Below are positions 51,197 to 59,076 of a stretch of DNA of 64,000 bases, piece by piece. Positions within the stretch are counted from its first letter, which is position 1. Every line of letters starts with the position of its first letter. Below the pieces are notes generated by a model. The model searched no databases. It was given only the letters and a program-made list of their open reading frames with translations, and was not told the DNA's origin. The position numbers and the translations under genes were made by a program. The DNA is from Clostridiales bacterium (lineage in GTDB: Bacteria; Bacillota; Clostridia; Saccharofermentanales; Saccharofermentanaceae): contig JAFZPX010000013.1 of assembly GCA_017552455.1 (NCBI GenBank), positions 1 through 64,000 of the forward strand. Direction: 5' to 3'.

Positions 51197-51925
51197 TTAC
51201 TCAGTAATCTCTCTTAACGCGTTAATTCTCGGGCTTGGCAGGCTAATCGGGAACGACGGTGACTGCTCTGTTTGGATGTAGCACGCATCCATCCCGGCTC
51301 CCATCGCACCTCTTATATCTGCGAATTCATCGTTACCGATCATCACACAAGAGGAAGGATTCTTGCCGTCCAATGCTGCCTCGTAGAAAGCAAGCGACGG
51401 CTTCTTCACTTTAAGATCCGACGATATCATCACACCGTCAAAACAATCGTAAATTCCAAGTGCCTTTAACTCGGGCACAGTAAAACACGACTGCGCATTA
51501 GAAAACAGGAACACCTTCTTCCCTCTTCTTCGTAGCTCCGTCAACAATTCCTTCGCCCCGTCGAAAAGCCTGAGCTTAACTGTAGATATGCTTCTGAACA
51601 TAACAGCAGTATCGTTCAGCTCCTGTTTTGTTACCTTAACGCCGCGCTTATCATAAAGACCCTTAAAGACATCAAGAAGATCTATCTCAACATCATTAGC
51701 CTCAAGCTTATGCTTGCCTCTGCGCATCTTCTTTATAAGATCCAACGTCTCTTTCTCGCAGAGTCTGCCATATTCCAAACGAAGCTCATCATCGTTATAA
51801 GAAGCCCCCTTAAGACTCATGTATCTTGCCATGGAAGTCCAAAGAATGGGTTGGGATTCATCAGTCCTTATGTCAACGAGCGTGCCATAAAGATCGAACA
51901 TGAAGTATTCTTTATCGTCAAACAT
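51197..51925 (-). CDS. HAD-superfamily hydrolase
   Basis: 242 residues from ATG 51925 (GAGAGG 7 nt before). HAD motifs: I FDLYGTLVD with nucleophile Asp near 9, II LFSNAQ near 130, III Lys in DLKVKKPS and IV MIGNDEFADIRGA near 199. A helical cap lies between I and II. This layout is that of YjjG/haloacid-dehalogenase-like phosphatases acting on sugar or nucleotide phosphates. It lies 14 nt before the GH13 gene in the same operon, so sugar-phosphate clearance is a reasonable guess. Confidence 0.8.
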   Translation of the reverse strand: MFDDKEYFMFDLYGTLVDIRTDESQPILWTSMARYMSLKGASYNDDELRLEYGRLCEKETLDLIKKMRRGKHKLEANDVEIDLLDVFKGLYDKRGVKVTKQELNDTAVMFRSISTVKLRLFDGAKELLTELRRRGKKVFLFSNAQSCFTVPELKALGIYDCFDGVMISSDLKVKKPSLAFYEAALDGKNPSSCVMIGNDEFADIRGAMGAGMDACYIQTEQSPSFPISLPSPRINALREITE

Positions 51926-51947
51926 TATTATCCTCTCAGAAACTAAG

Positions 51948-52451
51948 TTATTTGTCCTTACAAATATCCATCTCAATTACAGTCCAGTCTTTTCCGTCAT
52001 GCTCATATGATTCACGCAGACCGTTTTCTCTGAAACCTACACTGCTATAACAGTTATAAGCGGACATATTATTATCGAACACTCCAAGACTGACCTCATC
52101 TGCACCGTATATCTCAAACATATACTTCAGACCAAGTCTAAGCATCTGACTTCCATATCCGTGGCCTCTCTTCGCGGGATCAACAATGACAAATCCGAAC
52201 CGTACTTTCTTGTCATCTTCTCCGGGAGTTCTGACCGTAAAAAAACCGACAAGTCCGTCTTCATCAAACGCTACAAGGGGAAAGTATCTCGTGTTATCTT
52301 CCCGCCCTGAAACAACTTCCAATAATTTTTCCTTAGAAACAGGATAATCTCCCATCATCCCGGCTGACCACTTATAAAACTCTTCAGGTTCACTTGTCCA
52401 GGTGATGATCGTCTGTGCATCCGGCGAACGAAATGGTCTTAACCTAAGCAT
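51948..52451 (-). CDS. GNAT family N-acetyltransferase
   Basis: 167 residues from ATG 52451 (GGAGG 6 nt upstream; the frame is open earlier without a site). GNAT fold: the acetyl-CoA loop lies around RFGFVIVDPAKRGHGYGSQMLRLGL near 90-114, with RGHGYG as the pyrophosphate-binding motif, and a final YNCYSSVGFRENGLRE. The subgroup is RimJ/RimL-like by length and position of motifs. The substrate (protein N-terminus or small amine) is unknown. A palindromic site lies 82 nt upstream, shared with the divergent phosphoesterase gene. Confidence 0.8.
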   Translation of the reverse strand: MLRLRPFRSPDAQTIITWTSEPEEFYKWSAGMMGDYPVSKEKLLEVVSGREDNTRYFPLVAFDEDGLVGFFTVRTPGEDDKKVRFGFVIVDPAKRGHGYGSQMLRLGLKYMFEIYGADEVSLGVFDNNMSAYNCYSSVGFRENGLRESYEHDGKDWTVIEMDICKDK

Positions 52452-52532
52452 AACTGCCTCCTGCAAACTTTCTATTAGTCTATTAGTTATTCTATCATCG
52501 ATCTTTATAACAAAGAGAAACATTTGCAGTCA

Positions 52533-52552
52533 GGTGTTACTTAATCAACACT
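52533..52552. promoter_or_regulatory. Palindrome variant between GNAT and phosphoesterase genes (site d)
   Basis: GTGTTACTTAATCAACAC (52534-52551) has perfect outer arms GTGTT/AACAC around TTAA. It agrees with the site at 36481 at most positions once reverse-complemented. It lies midway between divergent genes. Confidence 0.4.
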
Positions 52553-52624
52553 TCAAGTAAGCATCCCTCATGTATATGCTGTAAAATAACAGAGAATTCT
52601 AGCGGGAAAGGAATTACTGATTAT

Positions 52625-53716
52625 ATGTGGCTGATAATTCTTGGGCTCACGATGCTATGCGCCATAGCAGGGCTTATCTACCTGACAGCAGCTGTCAGGC
52701 GGTTCGCGTTGCCCAAGAAACTTACCGGGAAAAACAAAGTTCTCGGCACTGCCCTCGCAGCCGCATTCATACTGATTCCGTTCCTCATCATTAACTTCAC
52801 CTTGGGCCTTATGAATGCGGTTGTAGTGCTGATACATGTGATGTTGTTTTTCGCGCTGTCTGCAGCTGTCGTTCATATATACAAACGCCTCTGCCGTCGC
52901 GAGCCGAAGTTTTTCCTGCAGGGGTGGCTGGCACTTATCGTGTCTGTCATTTACCTCGGGATCGCGTTTTTCCTATGTGAGCACGTGTGGCAAACGAACT
53001 ACACTCTCACCACAGCGAAAAGCATCTCTCCCCTTCGTGTCGCAATGTTTGCAGACTCGCACTTAGGTACCACTTTCGACGCGGACGGACTTGAAGAATA
53101 CCTTAAGGCTATCGAAGCGCAGTCCCCGGACATACTGCTCATACCCGGGGATTTTGTTGACGATTCTTCTGAGCGTGAAGACATTATCCGTGCCTGCGAA
53201 GCACTTGGGCGCATGGATCTCCCCTACGGTGTCTGGTTCTCATTCGGCAACCACGACGAGGGGTATTATAATTCGAGAGATTTCTCCGGCGACGAGCTGC
53301 GTGAAACTTTAATCTCGAACGGTGTACATGTGCTCGAAGATGAGTGTGTACTCATAGACAACAGTTTCTATGTAGTAGGGCGCCTTGATTCAGGTTATGA
53401 ACGTATGGAGATCGCTGACCTGCTGTCGGGACTTGATACAGACCGATATATCATCGTAATGGATCATGAGCCTAACGACTACGATAATGAATCTTTATCT
53501 GCGGCAGACCTTGTACTGTCCGGCCACACACACGGAGGCCAACTCTTTCCTATCACATATGTCGGCGTGGCGCTGGGGATCAACGACTACACCTACGGAT
53601 ATGAGCGGATCAATGATACGGATTTTATAGTAACTTCAGGTATCTCCGACTGGGCGCTTAACTTCAAGACAGGGACTTACTCTGAGTACGTGATAATTGA
53701 TATAAACGGATTATGA
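52625..53716 (+). CDS. Membrane-anchored metallophosphoesterase (YaeI/YkuE type)
   Basis: 363 residues with about four N-terminal membrane helices (1-135), then a calcineurin-like domain: FADSHLG near 143-149, GDFVDD near 177-182, GNHDE near 219-223, and GHTHGGQLFP near 299-308. All metal ligands are present. Relatives of this topology act on lipid or cell-envelope phosphoesters such as UDP-diacylglucosamine. Start ATG 52625 has AAAGGAA at about 11 nt. It stands alone, divergent from the GNAT operon. Confidence 0.82.
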   Translation: MWLIILGLTMLCAIAGLIYLTAAVRRFALPKKLTGKNKVLGTALAAAFILIPFLIINFTLGLMNAVVVLIHVMLFFALSAAVVHIYKRLCRREPKFFLQGWLALIVSVIYLGIAFFLCEHVWQTNYTLTTAKSISPLRVAMFADSHLGTTFDADGLEEYLKAIEAQSPDILLIPGDFVDDSSEREDIIRACEALGRMDLPYGVWFSFGNHDEGYYNSRDFSGDELRETLISNGVHVLEDECVLIDNSFYVVGRLDSGYERMEIADLLSGLDTDRYIIVMDHEPNDYDNESLSAADLVLSGHTHGGQLFPITYVGVALGINDYTYGYERINDTDFIVTSGISDWALNFKTGTYSEYVIIDINGL

Positions 53717-53720
53717 GTAA

Positions 53721-53960
53721 TTACTGACTGTATGTGCCGAAGCCTGCTACGGCTTCGTCTACCGTCATAGCGCCTGTTTCTACTCCGTAAGCGGCCAGTC
53801 TTAACTGAATTACGGCATCATCCTTAAGGCCGATTTCTTCCGGGGACAGGATGCGTGATTCAGGGATATCGCCGAATGCCGCGTACATGCTGTTGAAAGA
53901 CAGGTCACGCGTAGGTGACATAACAGGTGTCGTTTTATTGGGAGCGTGATAGTCTGTCAC
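53721..53960 (-). pseudogene. Probable C-terminal remnant, 79 codons
   Basis: The frame from GTG 53960 lacks a ribosome binding site, and in-frame coding-like sequence runs a few codons upstream to a stop. The ending AYGVETGAMTVDEAVAGFGTYSQ resembles the tail of extracellular sugar-binding proteins, so this may be the end of a lost binding-protein gene. A real small gene is possible but less likely. It lies between the phosphoesterase and the promoter of the 54024 lipoprotein. Confidence 0.4.
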
Positions 53961-53968
53961 AATGCTTG

Positions 53969-53977
53969 TGATATAAT
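53969..53977 (+). promoter_or_regulatory. Extended -10 (TGATATAAT) of the 54024 lipoprotein
   Basis: TGATATAAT lies 46 nt before ATG 54024. No convincing -35. The same nonamer precedes the pump leader and the 61675 GNAT gene. Confidence 0.5.
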
Positions 53978-54023
53978 CCCCTGTGCATTACACATATGTA
54001 ATCAATATCGGAGAGGATATTTA

Positions 54024-54731
54024 ATGATTAATGCGAAAAAACTGACAGCTATAGTCCTGGGGTGTTCGCTTCTCTTTCTCATATGTTCCTGCAGCAATGA
54101 GACGGCAAAAGCAGAAGATGAGGAGATAAATGAAAGTTCAGAATCCGAATCGGTAGAAACTGAAGATGGAAGAATAGATGGACCGATGATTGTCGGGGGA
54201 GGGAACACCGATTATACGATCAATCCCACAGCAGAGACCATCATCGACGAATATGGAATTGCCCAGACACTTCTTCCGAGTTCAGACCTGGGCTCAATTC
54301 TCGGATTCGATAACTGCTATTGCGAAGGTTATATGGATGTAATAGGTCACTGCAATTGGACTATCTATAACGGTGACGGCGATGAGATCGCATGTCAGTT
54401 CGGCTTCGACTGTGAAGATGTTCCCGAATGCTATGTTGCCGATCTGGACGGAGACGGCGAGAACGAGCTTATCTGTAACTGTACCTATGGCGCAGATGGA
54501 GCACAACGCGTTTTTATTTTCAGAAACAACGCCGGTATTATCGAGGTTGGAAGTTTTGATGAGACCAGGATGGAAAGAGAGATAGGAGAAGAACTCTCCG
54601 CTATATCCTATAACGTGTTCTATGATGAGGCACAGAATTCCATCGTATTCGTCTACATAACAGGAAATGAATATAGCATTCTCCCAGACGATTTCTCGTT
54701 CTCGAACTACGTACCCGGGGAAGCAATTTGA
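54024..54731 (+). CDS. Lipoprotein with a VCBS/FG-GAP-like loop
   Basis: 235 residues from ATG 54024 (GGAGAGG upstream; the frame extends further up through the promoter). The signal peptide ends FLICSC, followed by an acidic Ser/Glu spacer (25-60). The domain has ADLDGDGENEL near 142-152, a calcium-type Asp loop shared with the lipoprotein at 24392, and five Cys in the middle that could form disulfides. Surface protein of unknown role. Confidence 0.62.
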   Translation: MINAKKLTAIVLGCSLLFLICSCSNETAKAEDEEINESSESESVETEDGRIDGPMIVGGGNTDYTINPTAETIIDEYGIAQTLLPSSDLGSILGFDNCYCEGYMDVIGHCNWTIYNGDGDEIACQFGFDCEDVPECYVADLDGDGENELICNCTYGADGAQRVFIFRNNAGIIEVGSFDETRMEREIGEELSAISYNVFYDEAQNSIVFVYITGNEYSILPDDFSFSNYVPGEAI

Positions 54732-54860
54732 AGCAGCTGATGATGTCCTGATTATCTTATCAGGGATTCTCCTTTGCTCGAATAATTGCGAGTTTGCTTT
54801 TGTTCGCATTTACATTTAGCTTCTTTAGCAGCGGTAAACCAATCAGTAATTCACGTGCGG

Positions 54861-54880
54861 TTTGTCGCTCAAGCAACAAT
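54861..54880. promoter_or_regulatory. Palindrome variant (site b)
   Basis: TTTGTCGCTCAAGCAACAAT matches the site at 36481 at 16 of 20 positions. It overlaps the end of a coding remnant, so it may be non-functional today. Confidence 0.35.
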
Positions 54881-55024
54881 TGGAATCATTTCATCGTTTA
54901 ATTTGGAAAATGTGTAGTTTGTCAGTGTCAGTTCGGATATACCGTATGTGAGATCATTGATTTCTCCCCAGACTGTGGACTCCGGTGTAGTCTCGGCACT
55001 CTCCTCAATCGTGATGCTGGATAA
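54869..55024 (-). pseudogene. Minus-strand gene fragment, 51 codons, no start
   Basis: An open, coding-like frame bounded by stops, with no start codon near its beginning, reads as a Ser/Thr/Glu-rich segment ending KLNDEMIPIVA. It resembles the C-terminal part of the local lipoproteins in composition. It is probably the tail of a deleted gene. Confidence 0.35.
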
Positions 55025-55189
55025 TCAATTGCAACTGTGCAAATCGCAGTATCGCACAATAGATAACTCCTCCCTTACATCCTATCCTTGACTCAAAATC
55101 GACAAGGAGGAACCTCTCATCAAAAAAGAAAATGTGCAAACACATACAATTTCATCTATTGAGTATCCATTTTGCCTGATGATTCCTAT

Positions 55190-56509
55190 TCACAGAAACA
55201 TAATCATATAATGCGGTATTGACAGTTTCCCGGATGACTCTCCAATATTACCGTTGATTATTTTGTATGCTGTTGATGGCTTGTACTTATCTATATAACG
55301 GTTAAGAGATTTAGTGGCGGTATTCCCAGCTTTAACTTCAATGGGTTGCACCTCACCATTCTTTTCAATTATGAATTCCAATTCAGATTCCTCATCGGGT
55401 TTATAATAGTGCAGCGTGTATCCTTTCTTAACAAGAGCTTCGGCGACAAAATTCTCATATATACCGCCTTTAGCCGATCCAACGAGTGTATTGTTCAATA
55501 CTGCAAGTTTTGTCTCAAACCCGTATAATGCCATCAAGAGGCCCGTATCATTCAAGTATATCTTGAATTCGTTTTCTTTCTCGTTATATCGCAATGGTAA
55601 TTGAGGTGTTCTAAGATTCTTACATGAGAACACCATGTTAGCATCAACAAGCCATTGAATACTATCTCCATACTTCTTTGCCGTAGATTTCTTCTCCACT
55701 TCCGAATACTTAAATTTCTTGTTTTCTCTGGCCAATTGATTTGGAATGGAATCATAACACTTTCTCACCTTTGGTTTTTCAACACCCTTGGCATGCTGTG
55801 CTATATCATCTTCATAATCTTCAATTAGCCTGCACTGAATATCATTAACTCGATTGAAATCCTTGTTCTGAACATAATCAGCTACTACTTCCGGCATACC
55901 ACCGATCACTATAAACTCCCTAACCAACTTCTCGTATTGCTGATGAATACCATCAGGAACAGGTTTCTTCTCTTCATAAAACTCTCTCAAGTAAGAAATC
56001 GCATCTGAAGAGTATCCGTTTGCCCAAAGGAATTCTTCAAAATCTAAAGAATACATCATAACAGGCATCTCATAACCTACAGGTATAGACTCAACCTCTT
56101 CAACTTCTTTGTCAGCATCTCTTCCATATGACAACCCTAATAAAGATCCCGATGCTATTACATCGAACCTTCCATCTTCAACCATGAACTTTAATGCTGT
56201 TCTGGCTGCTGCGCACTTCTGAATCTCATCCAAAAACACAAGAGTCTTGCCGGGTATCATATTTATCCCCGGTATGCTTGCAGTCATTTTCTTATAGATT
56301 TCTTCGCCCGATAATCCTCCACTGAAAATCTGTTTCAACTCAGGCTGACGATAAAAATTTATCTCTATAAAACTCTCGTATTCCGCTTCTCCAAAAGCAC
56401 GGACAACATACGTTTTACCTACTTGTCTTGCACCCTTGATGATCAAGCATTTCTTATTGTTACTATTTTTCCAGTCAAGAAGCTGACTATATATTTTACG
56501 TTTCAGCAT
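55190..56509 (-). CDS. AAA ATPase with DUF4143 C-terminal domain
   Basis: 439 residues. The N-terminal AAA_14 ATPase has Walker A GARQVGKT near 26-33 and Walker B LVFLDEIQK near 89-97. The C-terminal DUF4143 domain ends in a nuclease-like core (ELEFIIEKNGEVQPIEVKAG near 381-400, the E-x-K pattern of restriction-endonuclease-like folds). Such proteins are common, mobile, poorly understood and often present in many copies. Base composition is lower in GC than the neighbours and the flanks hold remnants and an IS21-like repeat array, so horizontal arrival is likely. Start ATG 56509. Confidence 0.85.
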   Translation of the reverse strand: MLKRKIYSQLLDWKNSNNKKCLIIKGARQVGKTYVVRAFGEAEYESFIEINFYRQPELKQIFSGGLSGEEIYKKMTASIPGINMIPGKTLVFLDEIQKCAAARTALKFMVEDGRFDVIASGSLLGLSYGRDADKEVEEVESIPVGYEMPVMMYSLDFEEFLWANGYSSDAISYLREFYEEKKPVPDGIHQQYEKLVREFIVIGGMPEVVADYVQNKDFNRVNDIQCRLIEDYEDDIAQHAKGVEKPKVRKCYDSIPNQLARENKKFKYSEVEKKSTAKKYGDSIQWLVDANMVFSCKNLRTPQLPLRYNEKENEFKIYLNDTGLLMALYGFETKLAVLNNTLVGSAKGGIYENFVAEALVKKGYTLHYYKPDEESELEFIIEKNGEVQPIEVKAGNTATKSLNRYIDKYKPSTAYKIINGNIGESSGKLSIPHYMIMFL

Positions 56510-56569
56510 GACAACACCTCATAATCTTTGAATCAAGAATAGCACAAACACTGGTCCAGTCAAGTTTTT

Positions 56570-56652
56570 GCCGATTTTAGGATGTTGCAACCTTCGCTTT
56601 TCGCCGATTCCAGGATATTCACCACGCGCGATAATGCCGATTATGGGATTTT
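56570..56652. repeat. Three-copy array GCCGATTNNNGGATNTT, exact 33-bp period
   Basis: Copies at 56570-56586, 56603-56619 and 56636-56652 share GCCGATT, three variable bases, GGAT, one variable base, TT. Regularly spaced internal repeats near one end are a mark of IS21-family elements (established). No istA/istB gene remains, so this would be a solo end; an operator array is the alternative. Confidence 0.55.
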
Positions 56653-56861
56653 GTGGACACATCGATTTAGCAGTTATAGCAGACCGTCGTCTCGTCCCGA
56701 GGCTTATCTCTCATATATGCAAGAACATCTCCCGGTCACAAGCCCGTGAGGTGTTGATGATCATCAATTTCCAACTGGTTATGCTATAGACGACCTTTAG
56801 TCAAGACTTTTCAGCGTAGGAATGGCATACGTATAAGTAATTTAGCACACATCCCCGCCAA

Positions 56862-56881
56862 ACTGTTGCTTAAGCGAAATA
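56862..56881. promoter_or_regulatory. Palindrome variant upstream of the 16-codon minigene (site c)
   Basis: The reverse complement reads TATTTCGCTTAAGCAACAGT and shares the 13-base core CGCTTAAGCAACA with the site before the NRPS. It lies 95 nt before ATG 56976, nearly the same distance as at the NRPS (93 nt). Confidence 0.5.
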
Positions 56882-56975
56882 TGAGGCAAAGATTACTCAT
56901 TGGTTTGCTCCTTGCTTAATGTCAGAATACAGACAGTTGAAACAAACTTAACTAATTACTAAGGAGAACAAAACA

Positions 56976-57026
56976 ATGAAGAACACGATGATGCCATACA
57001 CATACTATTACACAGAGTACGTTTAA
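56976..57026 (+). CDS. 16-residue Tyr-rich peptide ORF
   Basis: ATG 56976 follows AAGGAG at 9 nt and encodes MKNTMMPYTYYYTEYV, with four Tyr in the last nine residues. A terminator follows 34 nt after the stop and a palindromic site precedes it, so it has every part of a gene. The first residues resemble those of the double-glycine protein at 62970 (MKNTTMYE). It might be a peptide signal, a precursor that lost its body, or a regulatory leader. Not recognised. Confidence 0.4.
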   Translation: MKNTMMPYTYYYTEYV

Positions 57027-57060
57027 TGATACTGACCGAAGACATATAGTCCACTTTACA

Positions 57061-57086
57061 AGAGGCCGCTCACGCGGTCTCTTTTT
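57061..57086 (+). terminator. Terminator of the 16-codon minigene
   Basis: A 9-bp stem AGAGGCCGC/GCGGTCTCT (one G-U pair), loop TCAC, followed by five T. Confidence 0.8.
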
Positions 57087-57111
57087 ATGCCGTGTATGTA
57101 AAAAAGTAATC

Positions 57112-57411
57112 TCAATCGAAGCGATCCAGTATATCAGCGATGCCGTCCTCAGAAAGGACACCTCGCTTGAGGTCGTCAGGAAGCTTACCAAGCTCATCAA
57201 GCTTAAAGTCAAATTTCCACGCTTCGCTTGTGTAGTAATCGTCAAGCTTAGATCGATATGTCAGCAAAGATTTCTTCTCACTACGGGTGAGTTTTCTCTT
57301 ATTAAGAAGTTCAGTTGCCTTAGTGAGATATGTTTCCATAACCCGAATTCGTTCAACTGCTTCTTCTACACATTTCTCATCATCTACATCGAAGAAAAAA
57401 GGATCATTCAT
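57112..57411 (-). CDS. DUF4298 family protein
   Basis: 99 residues from ATG 57411. The charged helical middle and the conserved end YYTSEAWKFDFKLDELGKLPDDL followed by KRGVLSEDGI match DUF4298, a small cytosolic family of unknown function common in Firmicutes. An earlier ATG at 57426 is part of the TATAAT box (57423-57418), which sits 6 nt before ATG 57411 with no ribosome binding site, so a leaderless mRNA starting at 57411 is likely. Confidence 0.72.
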   Translation of the reverse strand: MNDPFFFDVDDEKCVEEAVERIRVMETYLTKATELLNKRKLTRSEKKSLLTYRSKLDDYYTSEAWKFDFKLDELGKLPDDLKRGVLSEDGIADILDRFD

Positions 57412-57417
57412 GTGTTC

Positions 57418-57423
57418 ATTATA
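57418..57423 (-). promoter_or_regulatory. -10 TATAAT, 6 nt before the DUF4298 start
   Basis: Perfect -10 box on the minus strand, placed so that transcription starts at the ATG itself, as also seen at dus. No -35 recognised. Confidence 0.35.
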
Positions 57424-57433
57424 CATTCAGTAA

Positions 57434-57463
57434 TAAAAAGCCCGGAGATGCGGTTCCGAGCTT
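57434..57463 (-). terminator. Terminator of the Hsp20 gene
   Basis: AAGCCCGGA (57438-57446) pairs with TCCGAGCTT (57455-57463) with one mismatch. On the minus strand TTTTT follows, 28 nt past the Hsp20 stop. Confidence 0.72.
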
Positions 57464-57490
57464 TTCGAAAAGAGTTATGAATAATGTTCC

Positions 57491-57937
57491 TTAGCCTTCT
57501 ATGTTAATAGTGTTGTTTTCCGGCAAGGGCTGCAGCTCCCTCTTCGGGATCGTAAGCTTTAGTACGCCGTCCTCGAATTTTGCCTTAACATCTTCTTTCT
57601 TTACGGCATCGCCGACATAGAAGCTTCTTTGCATAGCACCAGAGTAACGTTCCTGACGGATTACTTTGCCATGGCGCTTCTTCTCTTCATCATGTCCTTT
57701 TGCTGCACTTATCGTAAGATAGCCGTCTTCGAGCTTGATGTTGATCTGATCCTTCTTAAATCCCGGAAGATCCATATCCATCTCATAATTCTCTTCCGTC
57801 TCATGGACATCAGTACTCATCATGCGCTGTGCATTCTTCCCATATATCCTCTTGTCTAGATTAGCAAGCTCATGCTGTGTAGGAAATCCCCAAAACTCAT
57901 CAAACAAATTCTCTCCAAATAAATCGGACATCAACAT
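57491..57937 (-). CDS. hsp20: Small heat-shock protein, Hsp20/alpha-crystallin family
   Basis: 148 residues. The alpha-crystallin domain spans about 38-135: FKKDQINIKLEDGYLTISA, then a Lys/Glu loop, GVLKLTIPKRE, and a final short tail NTINIEG carrying the I-x-I motif. This ATP-independent chaperone holds unfolding proteins. ATG 57937 is 9 nt after AAAGGAG; the preceding in-frame ATG abuts that site. A perfect CIRCE element at the promoter puts it under HrcA heat-shock control. Confidence 0.93.
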   Translation of the reverse strand: MLMSDLFGENLFDEFWGFPTQHELANLDKRIYGKNAQRMMSTDVHETEENYEMDMDLPGFKKDQINIKLEDGYLTISAAKGHDEEKKRHGKVIRQERYSGAMQRSFYVGDAVKKEDVKAKFEDGVLKLTIPKRELQPLPENNTINIEG

Positions 57938-58021
57938 AATAATCATCTCCTTTGATTGTTGTTATCCGAGCATCGAAGCGGAGGTCTGATCTATTGATCT
58001 TCGTTCCTTTGTTCTGACACC

Positions 58022-58063
58022 ATTATAGCCCTCTTGTTAGCACTCGCAAGTAGAGAGTGCTAA
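58022..58063 (-). promoter_or_regulatory. CIRCE element and promoter of hsp20
   Basis: TTAGCACTC (58037-58045), 9 nt, GAGTGCTAA (58055-58063): a perfect CIRCE inverted repeat, the HrcA operator. On the minus strand TTGCGA (58049-58044), 16 nt and TATAAT (58027-58022) form the promoter it overlaps. Confidence 0.95.
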
Positions 58064-58170
58064 TCAAATTGAACCATCTTTTGCCGGCGGATTTGTGCAG
58101 TTTTGAAGCCGCCGCCTAAGGCCTACGGGACTATAATATGTGGGGTTGCGCACTTATTACAGCTGCCTGA

Positions 58171-58734
58171 TTATTCAAACATCTCCACAAAGTAATTAAC
58201 TGTATCGTCAGTAAGACCGTAAGAATAATCATCATCGCCCTGAGGCTGAACGACGACGCTGTAGCTGAAGCCGTTAGCCTGCCATGTAACTACGCGGGCT
58301 GCATCAGGTGCATATGATCTGCAGGTGGCAATACCGCGAGAGTATGTCGTATCGTAAGTGTTGTAGTCACCGGAGATATCTTCACCCAGGGAATCCAGAC
58401 CTTTACGGATAGTGATAAGACCGGCTCCGATGTAACCTTGAAGCTCGATCATTCCGTCTGTATAACGGATAACATACCAGGAGATCATACCCTGATCAGT
58501 ATCCTCGCTTCCGTCGGACGGATAGGAGATATCCGGGATTCCGGAACCTGATATCGCCTCGAGAATATCATTCGTCTCAGTCCAGGGATTGGGTATCTGC
58601 TCATCACTCTGCGAAGCTTCTGTCTCCACTGCCGCTGTCTGATCTGCCTCAGTTGTTTCCGCAGGCTCGCTGCTGCAGGAAGCAAATGATAATACCATTG
58701 CTGTGGAAAGAGCTAATGCGATTAATCTTTTCAT
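58171..58734 (-). CDS. Lipoprotein of unknown function
   Basis: 187 residues. The signal peptide has lipobox FASC, followed by a long Glu/Thr/Ala/Gln-rich spacer (21-50) and a mixed alpha/beta domain (MISWYVIRYTDGMIELQGYIGAG near 83-105; NYFVEMFE at the end). Gene order and signal peptide are like those of the other lipoproteins in the window. It is 14 nt downstream of the double-glycine zinc-ribbon gene and probably shares its transcript. No family recognised. Confidence 0.6.
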   Translation of the reverse strand: MKRLIALALSTAMVLSFASCSSEPAETTEADQTAAVETEASQSDEQIPNPWTETNDILEAISGSGIPDISYPSDGSEDTDQGMISWYVIRYTDGMIELQGYIGAGLITIRKGLDSLGEDISGDYNTYDTTYSRGIATCRSYAPDAARVVTWQANGFSYSVVVQPQGDDDYSYGLTDDTVNYFVEMFE

Positions 58735-58748
58735 AAATGTATCCTTTC

Positions 58749-58949
58749 TTACTTGTTATTAATATCAACCTGTTTACCGCATGCCGGACAGATGATACTG
58801 GCATGTAATTCTATCTGCTTCAGTGACACGGGTACGGAACTTCCGCAGTACGGACAGGTTATAAAAGCCGTATGGCCGACTTTCTCACCGCCGGTTACAA
58901 TTCCCAGATCATCTGAGGTCAATGAATTGTTCAGTTCTTTATTTTCCAT
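58749..58949 (-). CDS. Double-glycine leader peptide with a zinc-ribbon core
   Basis: 66 residues. The first 21 form a classic export leader of the bacteriocin/microcin type, LTSDDLGIVTGG, with cleavage expected after GG. The 45-residue core has CPYC and CPAC pairs 19 residues apart, a zinc-ribbon pattern, and otherwise is polar. The ribosome binding site is weak (GGCGAAGA). It lies directly upstream of a lipoprotein gene, and an 8-bp inverted repeat AATACTGT/ACAGTATT (58964-58971 with 58992-58999) is in its upstream region. No peptidase-ABC exporter is in the window. Confidence 0.6.
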   Translation of the reverse strand: MENKELNNSLTSDDLGIVTGGEKVGHTAFITCPYCGSSVPVSLKQIELHASIICPACGKQVDINNK

Positions 58950-59010
58950 TCTTCGCCGAAAAGAATACTGTCTTCTGACATATACGTTCCTACAGTATTA
59001 ATAATACAGC

Positions 59011-59043
59011 AAAACCCCCGAAGCTTGTCCAACTTCAGGGGTT
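59011..59043 (-). terminator. Terminator of the 59077 lipoprotein gene
   Basis: AACCCCCGAAG/CTTCAGGGGTT forms an 11-bp stem with one mismatch. The minus-strand T-run follows. Confidence 0.8.
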
Positions 59044-59076
59044 CACTTAATTACTCGAAGCTCTTTTATCTGTGTA

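Larger units (their letters stand above)
54732..55189. other. Gene-free 458-bp stretch with decayed sequence
   Basis: It holds a minus-strand coding remnant (54869-55024), a palindrome variant (54861-54880) and, on the plus strand, an orphan AAGGAGG near 55102 followed by 30 open codons that begin with ATC instead of ATG. This looks like the debris of small genes next to the accessory ATPase. Confidence 0.5.
56510..56975. other. Gene-free 466-bp stretch
   Basis: It contains the three-copy 33-bp-phased repeat array (56570-56652) and a palindrome variant (56862-56881). No believable gene is present. One short plus-strand frame spans the repeats and is not coding-like. Confidence 0.5.

Noticed and set aside
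55102..55210. Small plus-strand gene behind AAGGAGG near 55102
   Set aside because: The open frame begins with ATC, not a normal start codon, and runs into the end of the DUF4143 gene; treated as debris.
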